NCBI GenBank assembly: GCA_029959085.1
Contig: JARWIR010000018.1
Location: forward strand, 1,240,001-1,304,000
Direction of reading: 5' to 3'
Origin: Nemophila menziesii
Lineage: Eukaryota; Streptophyta; Magnoliopsida; Boraginales; Hydrophyllaceae
Length of the DNA: 64,000 nucleotides
Under the pieces are notes generated by a model. It saw nothing but the letters and a program-made list of their open reading frames with translations. It was not told the DNA's origin and searched no databases. Made by a program: the position numbers and the translations under genes. Of the stretch, positions 49,441 to 60,062 are shown piece after piece. Position 1 is the stretch's first letter; the number at the start of each line of letters is the position of its first letter.

Positions 49441-50420
49441 GTTAGTGATTGGACTGATTGGTCAACTATACGAGTCAAATGTTAGCGTCTGGTTTGATTG
49501 GTCAACTGTACGAGTCAAATGTTAGTGATTGGACTGATCGGTCAACTATACGAGTCAACTGTTAGTGTATGGTTTGATTGGTCAACTATACGAGTCAAAT
49601 GTTAGTGTTTGGTTTGATTGGTCAACTATACGAGTCAAATGTCAGTGATTGGACTGATTGGTCAACTGTACGAGTCAAATGTTAGTGATTGGACTGATCG
49701 GTCAACTATACGAGTCAACTGTTAGTGTATGGTTTGATTGGTCAACTGTACGAGTCAAATGTTAGTGATTGGACTGATCGGTCAACTATACGAGTCAACT
49801 GTTAGTGTATGGTTTGATTGGTCAACTATACGAGTCAAATGTTAGTGTTTGGTTTGATTGGTCAACTATACGAGTCAAATGTCAGTGATTGGACTGATTG
49901 GTCAACTGTACGAGTCAAATGTCAGTGATTGGACTGATCGGTCAACTATACGAGTCAACTGTTAGTGTATGGTTTGATTGGTCAACTGTACGAGTCAAAT
50001 GTTAGTGATTGGACTGATCGGTCAACTATACGAGTCAACTGTTAGTGTATGGTTTGATTGGTCAACTATACGAGTCAAATGTTAGTGTTTGGTTTGATTG
50101 GTCAACTGTACGAGTCAACTGTTAGTGTATGGTTTGATCGGTCAACTATACGAGTCAAATGTCAGTGATTGGACTGATTGGTCAACTGTACGAGTCAAAT
50201 GTTAGTGATTGGACTGATCGGTCAACTATACGAGTCAACTGTTAGTGTATGGTTTGATTGGTCAACTGTACGAGTCAAATGTTAGTGATTGGACTGATCG
50301 GTCAACTATACGAGTCAACTGTTAGTGTATGGTTTGATTGGTCAACTATACGAGTCAAATGTTAGTGTTTGGTTTGATTGGTCAACTATACGAGTCAAAT
50401 GTCAGTGTCTGGTTTGACTG
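49441..50420. repeat. 40-bp minisatellite with higher-order structure, 24.5 copies
   Basis: Every 40 bp restarts at GTTAGTG or GTCAGTG and shares GGTCAACTATACGAGTCAA. Variants follow a recurring order of six, about 240 bp, seen at 49681-49920, 49921-50160 (imperfect) and 50161-50400. It lies between the TNPD 3' end and the internal motif array. Confidence 0.95.
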
Positions 50421-50540
50421 AAAACAAAAGAGGGATTGCAAAATATTTCTTCAAATGCACCACAAATATACGAGTTCAAATTCAAATAACAAAACACGAC
50501 AAATACGTGTAATAATTAAAAAAACAGATAAACTTTTCAA

Positions 50541-53500
50541 CTAGTCAGATTCATCTCCACTGTGAACTATAGGCTCACCATCACTATCAAACTCAGTAGG
50601 TTCTTCGTCTCTATATTCTTCCCACGTGTCATCCTCCAATTCCTCGTTCTCATCAGTAATCATTTCAAAAGGCATTTGAATACGAAAATGAGATGGGTCA
50701 ATCTCGACCTCCTCCGTACTTGCCAAGTTCATCGGACCGGAATCGGTATCAGGGGTAACCAAAGGTATTGTTATTCTCCCGCTATCCGTAGCTAATGATT
50801 CCGAACCCCATAACTCGGGACTCCATCCATGCCGATCGTTTATTTCCCAAACGGCCTTCCATTCTTTAGATGATTTCTTTGCACGAATCTCGTCAATATA
50901 AAACACTTTCTTCGCTTGTGATGCTAGAATGTACGGTTCGTTTGGCCAACCAACGCTTGCTGTGTTGATAAAGGTTACCCCGTGTTCTGTCCTTGATTCA
51001 CTCTCCTTGTACCACTTGCAAACAAATAAAACAACCGAGCACCCTCCACTGTACGTTAGCTCCAATATTTTCAATAATTCGCCGTAACATGGTGACCCAT
51101 CGTAAATGACACATACACCGTAATCTTGCGTCACTCTTTTTTCTCCTTTGCTCTTTGTTATCCACTTTACACCGTTCACAATACATGAATCGTACATGTG
51201 CACTGCACCAAAAGGCATGTTTGCCAATGACACCACCTCACGGGTAGCTAATGCATCACCACGGGATTCCATTCCATGAACCTGTCATAAAAAAACATGA
51301 GATACATTGAAAATAAATAGATATATTAAACCTGCAAGGTCCCATACCTTATCCAAAAACCAATCCTTAAACATTTGACGGTGCATATAATTTATTTCGT
51401 CAATCGTTCCCGAAAGTGTCGATCTGTGTTCACTATAATTGAAACGGAATATAAATATATCATTAAATATATAAATATATCATTAAATATATAAATATAT
51501 CATTAAATATATAAATATATCATTAAATATATAAATATATCATTAAATATATAAATATATCATTAAATATATAAATATATCATTAAATATATAAATATAT
51601 CATTAAATATATAAATATATCATTAAATATATAAATATATCATTAAATATATAAATATATCATTAAATATATAAATATATAAATATATAAATATATAAAT
51701 ATTACTTACGTCCTAAATGTCTCGATTTCGTCGCAGTTATTCAAAATATAAAAAATAACGTGCTCCCTATCTTTATACGCTAAAGAACCAGATACTTTCT
51801 TGCCAACTGGAGTACACTGGGAGTTGAAAACGGATAACTCTCTATGCACTGGCGGTGGTTCGTTGTATCTGCCTGGATCGTTGAACTTTGTTTTTTCTTC
51901 ACTAAGGTACCTGGATACAAATATAAATGTAAAATATATAAATATAAATATATAAATACAAATAACAACGTTGAACTTGTTTTTTCTTCACTAAAGGTAC
52001 CTGGATATGAAATTCAACGTCTCTTCCGCCACGTAACCCTCGGCTATTGAACCCTCTGGTCTAGCTGGGTTTCGAATATACTCTTTCAACTTTTTCAAAT
52101 ACCTTTCAAATGGGTACATCCACCGCATTTGAACCGGGCCCCCTAGCAATGCTTCATCGTACAAGTGTATCACCAAGTGGATCATTATGTCAAAAAATGC
52201 AGGAGGCAGGATCGTTTCAAGTTTGCACATTACTTCAGCCACTTTTGCCTTACCGGTTAACAACTTTTTCCTACTCAAATTCTTGCTACAAACAACTCTA
52301 AACACGTTCGCTAACCCAATTACCGCTTCGCTAATAGGCTTATCCTCTAAAAGACCCGGTAGACAACAAACAAAGAGATACTGCATCATAACGTGGCAAT
52401 CATGCGATTTCATTCCAATAATCTTTCCCGTATCAACGTGAACATTATTCCTCAAACTAGAGGCAAAACCATCTGGAAACCTTTGTGCCTGTAACCACTC
52501 AAGAAAAATCTTCCTCTTCTCCGCTGATAACGTGTACTTTCCACGCTTTAGTGTTGTCTTACCTCCTACGGTTGAGAGCCACAACTCCTTTCTAATTCCC
52601 AAATCCTTAAGATCCATTCTCGCCTTCACGTTATCTTTGTTTATTTTACCATCAATTCCTATAACCGTACCAAGCAAACTGTCACACACATTCTTCTCGC
52701 AATGCATTACATCGATGTTATGTTTTAACACATTTTCTGACCAATACGGTAAGCGATAAAAAATACTCTTTTTTTTCCAGTTGGACTCACGAGGACCTGT
52801 TTTTTTCGTCACCTTGCCACCAAAATCCTTGTGTTTACCGGGAAACACAATCGGAAGCCCATCAAGCTGTGTCTGAATACTAGCAGGACTATGTTTCCTC
52901 GGTGGGGCCCGTTTATCCGCTTTCTTGTACGAAACCGTATCATCTCTGAGATTATGATCGAAAGGTAACCAACGTCTATGATCAAAGTAAACAACCTTAT
53001 TCGTCACCTTCAACGAAGGAGTGGAATCCATGCATTCTGGGCAAGCCATGTAACCTTGACCCGACCATCCTGAAGCGTAAGACCGAGCGGGGTAATCGTT
53101 GGTCGTGGACAACACACAAACCTTCATTAAAAACATTAGCTTCGTGTGGGCGTCATACGTATGGAAACCTGTTTTCCACAGCATGTCTAACTCGTCTATA
53201 ACAGGGCGGAGAAAGACATCCATGTCCTTTCCGGGTGAGCGGGGACCCGGAATCAACAAACAAAGCTGAAATGTGGTCTCCTTCATGCATGTCCAAGGTG
53301 GCAAGTTGTAGACGGTCAATATAATAGGCCACATACTGTAGGAGTTGTTCTGCATGGAGAACGGACAAAACCCATCGAGCCCCAGGCCAAAATATACATT
53401 CCGAGGTTCACTGGCAAACTCAGGATGTAGCGCTGCAAATCTCTTCCAACTATCACCATCAACCGGATGACGCAACACATCTGGATCGGCACTTTTTCCG

Positions 53501-54336
53501 GTATGGTGCCATATCATTTCTTCAGCGGTTTGTTTCGAAGCGTATAGTCGCTGCAATCTCGGAGCAATCGGAAAGTAACGAAGCTTCTTATGCGGTACTT
53601 TGTTACCTTTCTTCGGGTCATATCTTGATTCACCACATACTGGACAGTTGTCGAGTTTTTCATTCTCCTTGTAAAAAATGGCACAATCATTCAAACAAAC
53701 ATCGATAGTAACATACCCCATACCCAAACTTTTAAGTTTCTTGTTGCATGCTTCGTAAGAATCGGGCAAGTTGTGAGGTTTCGGTAAAACACGACCAAGC
53801 AACTCTAACAACTCGGTAAATGATGTGTTACTCCACTTGTTCTTTATTTTTATGTGCATAAGCTTGGCAATGAAATTCAAGGAACTCATCGCTGTACAAC
53901 CAGGATATAATTCTGTCTCCAATTCTTCAAACAACGAATTAAAACTGTTTTCAGTAGGAAGATGTGCGTCTCTCATTTCAATATCTCCCGGATGACCACC
54001 AACATAGTAACTTTGTCTCACATCCTCATAAACACGATGCATCTCGCTATCTACGTTTGGTTCTTGAATTGTCTCGGGAATTACCACCTCTTTCTCGCCG
54101 TGTTTTGTCCAAACAAGATATGATTTGTTGAAACCGTGTTTTAGAAGGTCGGCCCTAACTTCGTCGATGGGTTTTCGAGAGTAATTATTACACTTCGTAC
54201 ACGGACAATACATGTAACCAGTGGTACAATCTTCATTTTTCTCTGCATATTCCATAAAACGAAAAACCCCAGATACATATTGTTTCGTATAATAATTAGT
54301 TGTATCGATCCAACTCTTATCCAAATCCGGATTCAT
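50541..54336 (-). CDS. TNPD-type CACTA transposase (tnp2 family), intact
   Basis: Four exons on the minus strand: 54336-52001, 51910-51710, 51432-51348 and 51281-50541. Phases match, giving 1,120 residues. Domains in order: transposase-associated N-terminus with CPCTKC and C-N-N (residues about 1-75); a CPVCGES-x-Y zinc-like pair near 235; the tnp2 transposase core (about 270-560) with FGLGLDGFCPF, TCMKE, LIPGPRSPGKDMDVFLRP and the CPEC pair; HNIDVMHCEKN (about 560); the DUF4218 region (about 690-781) with LPPAFFDIMIHL; and in the last exon the DUF4216 region (ILASQAKKVFYID). Tnp2 proteins recognise CACTA ends and cut DNA in the nucleus. No stop or frameshift was seen, and the start ATG is followed directly by the conserved N-terminus. 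Confidence 0.9.
51433..51709. repeat. 20-bp tandem repeat filling TNPD intron 2
   Basis: About 12 copies of ATTAAATATATAAATATATC with almost no variation, running most of the intron. The splice sites lie just outside it (GTAAGT donor at 51709, TATAG acceptor at 51433). Confidence 0.95.
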
Positions 54337-55079
54337 CTCTTGGCAACAATTTTATACAACTAGACAAATAAAATATTTAATTATTACAACCCAATTAAAA
54401 AGAATAATAAAAATTACAACACAATAAATGACATAATAAAAATTACAAACCATTGAATGAATAAATATTACAAACCATTGAATGAATAAAATTACAAACC
54501 ATTGAATAAATAAAATTACAACACAATATATCGATAATAAATTTCATATAATTAATAAAACAAATAAAAATATATGAACACAAAAAATTAAATACAACCA
54601 AACATGCATACTACAAGACATAATAATAAAAAAATAAACCATATCATATGTAATTCATCAACCTAATCATGTATAATTATAGCAACTAACATATATCAAT
54701 TACAAAAAAATGAAAAAGCATGAAATTTCTTGAAAATACCTTGAATTGGATGGTTAAGAAGAGGATTGATGACCACAAACCACCTAGACAATGTACTAAT
54801 TCACCTAATCACATCATATATCAACAATTAAACACAATTAAAAAAAAATTATATTTTAAAAACATGAATTTTCATGAATTTACCTTAAATTATGTGATGA
54901 AAATGGATATTGATAATGCCCCACCTTGATTATGGACCCGGGAATGGTGCAAGACAAATTGGAGAATCAATTAGGGGGAAAAAAAAATTCTGTGATTTTT
55001 TGGGAGAAATTCGGAGGTGTTTTAATTTGTGTGGGTGTTTTATGAGATAAAGAACCTGCTGTCTACAAAAATACACACA
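54337..55079. promoter_or_regulatory. 5' region of the TNPD gene
   Basis: AT-rich DNA between the TNPD start and the right motif array. It has short repeats of ACAAACCATTGAATGAATAAA (about 54445-54515). Because transcription runs leftward, the promoter should lie here or in the subterminal array; no single TATA box stands out. Confidence 0.4.
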
Positions 55080-55083
55080 GACA

Positions 55084-55357
55084 ATTACCGACGACACGTA
55101 AATTCGCCGGTAATTTTAAATCGTCGTCGGTAATTACCTTCCAAAACGTCGTCGTCATCCTTTCGCGACGCCACTTTTTCGTTTAAAAAAAATAAAAATT
55201 CACACCAATAAATTAGCGACGAAGTCGATACTATTCACGACGACGTTTTGTCGGCAATATTTAGCGACAACTACGTCGTCGGTAATCTTGGCCACTTACC
55301 GACGACCCGTGATTCGCCGGTGATCTGTCGTCGGTAAACGACCGAATTGTAGTAGTG
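55084..55357. repeat. CACTA right terminus and subterminal motif array
   Basis: About ten ACCGACGAC/CGTCGTCGGTAA/TTAGCGACGA motifs in both orientations, ending with the inverted terminal repeat AGTAGTG. Confidence 0.9.
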
Positions 55358-57082
55358 GAAGGAGAATCTGGGTATAACACAGTGATCCAAATATCAACAT
55401 ACATTATTCATATGCTTCCAATATGCATGAAATATAATAGTAGACTCTAAATCCTCCCAAATGTTATCATACACCTATGTTTAGTTGGAACAATGGGAAT
55501 ATCGAGCCTTAGGATAAGCTTAATCCCATATGGTCATCATTTATGGAGAGGAAAATTATTAAATTATAAGATAAAATACACAAACATTACAATTAATAAA
55601 TAGTGTGCCTCACATGGTAATAAATAATCGAGTTAAATTACAAATTCACTTAAACCCTACTAACTCTTTAGCTATGATCCCCTAAGGCACTTAGCCATGA
55701 CATATAGAAACAAGAGAGAGTGTAAATCCAAACCAGAAAGAATAAAAATACATCAAACTAAACTAAATATTTTAGGAAAATGAATAATTTTTTTATAAAT
55801 AATAGAAAATTGTTATTTCTTACAAAATTCCAATATCTCCTTTTCTAACACAATGTTGTATTAAGGGCTGGACACCTAAATTTTACCTATATATCAAGTA
55901 ATATAATACACTAACACGGTAAAAAAAATCAAAAGGGTCACAAAAGTTAGTAAGAACACTATATTATTCAGACACATCAATGTGGGTCAAATTTCATAAA
56001 TCTTGCTGATAAAATTTTGGATAACATATAGAAAAGGTTTGTAATAATTTTATGAATTTTTATATCATATAGGTAAGAATACAAGCGAGTTCAAGATTAC
56101 GTATAAATTCCTCCATATGCGCATCCATATAATATAATTTATCGGGTAATATTTAGTTGGAAATATAGTTGTAGTAGTGAGAAAAAGCTATAGAAAAGTC
56201 ACATGTTTAATGTCAATATTCCAAACCTCGGGCAAACAAAATTATCTCAATTATGTTGTTTTTAATGATCATAATTATATCCTTAAACTCGTGCGCTCTA
56301 TTTACAAAACTTTGTAAATTGGAATAAGACATATGATTGAAAGGTAGTACATCTGTACAATTGCTACAAAATTTAATGTCTATTGAGATGTTCATGGTAT
56401 GAGGTGTTTTTCAGTCTATTTGGGGATAATAATCATTTGTTCCTGAGTTTTATTAAGGAGTGATGCATCTATTCCTTGCTGCTTCCAAAGTGAAAGTGAT
56501 GAAGTGAGGGACTCGGTCATTCGGATACAATCAGAGAATGATCAATTGATTTCTGAGGGTGAAGAAGGTTTTGTGAAAAGGAACTTGCGTGAGAGGTGGC
56601 TAAGAAATGAAATGTTTACTTAGCAATTTAAAAACATAAGTTAAGGGTATTTTATGAAGATACTATGTCCAAAGCCAGTATTATTGCTTGTTATGTGTTC
56701 TCGAGGATGTTCTACGAAGAAGTGTGCGGCAAGTGTTACTGGCCCACGATTGTAAAAAGGAAAAGGAGGGTTAGATATATTTTGCGTATTCTCCAAATGA
56801 AAGATCGGCATCATTACTTTCAGGCTTAATTAATTTCTTAATTCTTTCGCTTCCCAAGAACTATTATCCTAATAAAGACCACACATTTATGTGATCTAGC
56901 CGTGTTTATTCAAACTACTGGTGATAAATGCCTGTAGTACTTCTTCGATATCTTGACTAATTAACTCTCACTTCCATGGCTATCCTCTTGTTACAAGATG
57001 AAGATTTTGGTTCTTTAAACCTTTCTCTATCTTAGGCCTACAATATTTTGGTAACTTATGGAAACAGCCTCTTTCTAGTCAA
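55358..57082. repeat. Tandem repeat unit 5, right piece (array end)
   Basis: Unit 5 resumes with the second GAA copy after the CACTA element and continues to the point that precedes the (TA)n tract in other units. No EMF1-like exons follow within the window. A short AT-rich spacer and a minus-strand LTR come next. Confidence 0.9.
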
Positions 57083-57122
57083 TTTTTAACGTGTACTCTA
57101 TTTTCAACGAATATATATATAT

Positions 57123-58631
57123 TGGTGTCGCCTAAGGTGTTATAAAATAATGTATAAAATAAGTGCAAATAAAACCCTAGGCTGAGCACGGTTCTGCAAG
57201 TATTACAGGACGTATGCAAGTTTTAATGATAAGAAGATTCGTTCCTCAGAGACTACGAAGGTTAGGAAGAACTTATGCAAATTATCAAGTGCGGATATAA
57301 AAATCTAGAATAATAATTCCCAAGAGAAAGAAAGATAAAATGATTTTTATTTGGTTTTTAATAAAGGAAAATTAAACTAATAAACTAAAGATAGAAAATC
57401 AAGTAAGCAAGAACAAATAGTATGATAGTTTAGCCTGGTTAGTTAGCAAGTAATCCCCACTAGTTTTGTCGTTCTAAACATGTAAGAGTGAATCATGTAG
57501 TATTTCAATAGTTGGTTTCAATTGCGCTAGGTAGTTTTTTTAAATAGGGTTTACCTGTGTCAATAAGAACCTAAGCAAACTTTTCCTGCAATTGTTTAAA
57601 TAGCAATACACTAAACCATTGGCTATCTAGTTAGGCTGATTTGTCAAATCTATACATTGTTCTAGACGCTATGTGCTAATTCTATAGTTAAATATACCGT
57701 TGTAAATGATTATCTAACTACTATGATGGTAATCCTATACGTTTGCAACCGTAAAGTACACAGAATATAAATCCAACACATAAACAGAGAAATCAAAATA
57801 TAAATCAATTTAAAACATATAATTCTCAAACTAGATATATGTCAATCAAAACTAGGGTTCATACATATATGCTAAAACTCAAGCTAAATATAATTTAGTT
57901 CATACTAAGAAAGAAAAGAAAAGAATTACAGAATTGAAGGTTGAAAAAGACATGATTGATGCACAGCTCCTTCTAGACTTCTCTTCTTGTGTTGTAGCTT
58001 CTTCCTGACCTAAGGTTTGGCCAAGGATGATTTTATAATGATACGAGGTTTTATTTATAGTGTATAGGAAGACCTAATACGTTTTCTTGAAGGAGAAGGT
58101 AAGTATTGGACTCCTAACCCAACTCAATTTTGTAACCCTAAAATATGGAATCAGCCCCGTTTTTGTTTTGGTCCAAAATCTTCAATTCTTGTCCGTTTGA
58201 CGCGTATGAGTAGTCGAAATTCATCGTCTCGGAAAGATATTTAACCTTTATCTTGACCATTCTTCCAAATTCCCCACCAATTTTGAGATACAAGCTAATA
58301 TGTGGCCGTGGGTGGTGAAATTCATATTTATGGCAGCTTTTCTTTTTCCATATTTTTAGCTTTTGTTTCCTTATCTTCAATTTTTATGTTTATCTTCTTT
58401 CCTTTAGCTCTTAGACTTTGATTTGGACTCTAATTAATTACCATATATCGTTAAAGCTTCACACTAAATAAACAATTAAACCCAATATGATCTGAAAATA
58501 ATAAATGATCAATTCAAGACACAAAATAGGAAAGTGTACTAAATCATGAAAAAATCGACCTACACTCTAATAAATACAACTAAAATGATGTCTTCAAGTT
58601 AGATTTTATTATAAAAAATGAGGAGACATCA
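57123..58631 (-). mobile_element. LTR of a retrotransposon in minus orientation
   Basis: About 1.5 kb with TG...CA ends (TGGTGTCGCC...GGAGACATCA). On the minus strand a CTATAAATAA box sits at 58060-58051, and a purine tract (GGGGGTCT) lies just outside the right border at 58632-58639. This is the arrangement of a 3' LTR preceded by its polypurine tract, so the element's interior would lie to the right. No partner LTR or target duplication is visible, so the borders are tentative. The family (probably Gypsy) is inferred only from the tract and LTR length. Confidence 0.6.
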
Positions 58632-59480
58632 AGACCCCCAACTCAAAGTTGTATCGTCCCGAGACAATAAAAATAAAGAACAGTAGGGTAGTCAAATAAA
58701 CAAGAAGAAGAAGTAGGAGAAGAATAAGAACAGAACATAGTGAATGATCCTAGAGCATAAATATCAAAAAAATATCATGTAGTAATGTTTAAGAAATAAT
58801 GCACACTTATGCTTAATATACACATAATCAACAATCCATGAATTCAAGTCAAGGTTAATTTCGCAATGCCAGAAGGAGAGGTATTAACTTAGTTCGTGCT
58901 AATGGCTATAGGTTGTTCATAGATCCTAATATAGAATCCAATGGTCCACTCACCTACTACCTAATAGCTCAATTGTTTCTCCACAAAGCAGTTAGAAATC
59001 CTAAGGTCTTTGGTTATAACTGTTATCATTTGGGTAATTTACTCAAGTGAAATTGCTTACTTTAACTCAATTTATTCGTGGGTCTCGAACCTCGTTCTAA
59101 GTCAGGACAACAACGAAAGTTTTTCGTCTTACTTTGGTAATGAATTTTATGTATTCACTTGTGTAAAACAAATGAAAGGTGAATGAGAAATTGAGTTTTT
59201 AATTTGAGGTATAGAAAGATTTTTTATGAACTAGAAAAAAAAAATTAGTCACTCAATACAAAGTTCTTAGCACTTAAGAATTGGGCCCTTAAGGGCATCC
59301 ACTTTTGGGCTTGGGCTTGGTTTGGTTTGGACTATTATTTTGTAAAATTAAAAGGGCTTGGGCTATCATTTTAATTTTGAATTGTAACGTTCTAATCTTT
59401 CCTGAAACATCTTCTTCCTCAAACGTCATCTCCCATGTCTGAAACGTTGCAGGTCAGATTTAAACAGGTGCTTCTACACC
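58632..59480. other. Noncoding remnant next to the minus-strand LTR
   Basis: Starts with the polypurine tract complement, then about 700 bp without coding domains, probably the 3' untranslated part of that element. Near 59290-59330 the sequence changes character (GGGCTTGG repeats), perhaps where the next element's LTR begins. Confidence 0.4.
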
Positions 59481-60062
59481 TATAAATACATGGCCAAAAC
59501 TAGTTTTCATTTATTAAGTTTTTTGCAAACAAATTACATAAAAGCAAGAGAGATAAAACACCATTGAAAGTTCGAAGTTTCTGCAGATTTTCAAGTGTCT
59601 GATATTTGCAGTGTTGATCGTTGTATCCTGGAGGTTGAAACCAAACAAAAACGTAAGACACCAGTGCGTGGCTAATAAACCTTAAAGACATAGGATCCAA
59701 TCCTAGCCTCGATCAGTAACAGGTTTTTGTTTATTTATAATTTTTCTGCATTTTATTTTTGTTCTATTTCCTTTTGTTTATGAATCAAGATAACTCACTG
59801 GAGATAACAATTTAAGGTTTATTATCGCTACTGTTATCTTGATTTTCATTTTGGTTTTTCAACTGCATAATCTAAATTCTAAGTTCTACAACAAGATTTT
59901 AAAACTTGGGACTTTAGTCTGCCTAACAAGAGATAAACTCTTGGGAAAGACAAGAATCTAGATATCCAGTCATAAAACTATATTATTTCGTGTTGTATAC
60001 ATCTACTGTATCAAACACATACAAAATCTCTTCTGCTGGGTTATTTTGTTGAAAGTAACAGA
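59481..60062 (+). promoter_or_regulatory. 5' region (probable LTR and leader) of the right-edge Copia element
   Basis: TATAAATA at 59481-59488 is followed by a leader of about 570 bp before the gag start. This should include the end of the 5' LTR and the primer site, but no standard tRNA-Met primer sequence was seen. The 3' LTR lies beyond the window, so LTR borders cannot be fixed. Confidence 0.5.

Larger units (their letters stand above)
45772..55357 (-). mobile_element. CACTA (En/Spm) DNA transposon, 9.6 kb
   Basis: Ends are CACTACTGGAATTCG and, reverse-complemented, CACTACTACAATTCG: imperfect terminal inverted repeats with the diagnostic CACTA start. The 3-bp target duplication GAA is present (45769-45771, 55358-55360), and units 1-4 show the uninterrupted site. 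Subterminal arrays of TTTACCGACGAC / GTCGTCGGTAAA motifs lie inside both ends. Two minus-strand genes are present: TNPD-type transposase (50541-54336) and TNPA-type (46545-48176). TNPD is intact, while TNPA has one nonsense codon. Confidence 0.96.

Noticed and set aside
51780..51968. 62-codon minus-strand frame as a separate gene
   Set aside because: It is TNPD exon 2 read in the wrong frame together with the intron; the spliced frame restores conserved transposase sequence.
57123..58631. Solo LTR
   Set aside because: Flanking bases do not match as a target duplication, and a polypurine tract complement lies right outside the right border, so it looks like the 3' LTR of a larger minus-strand element.
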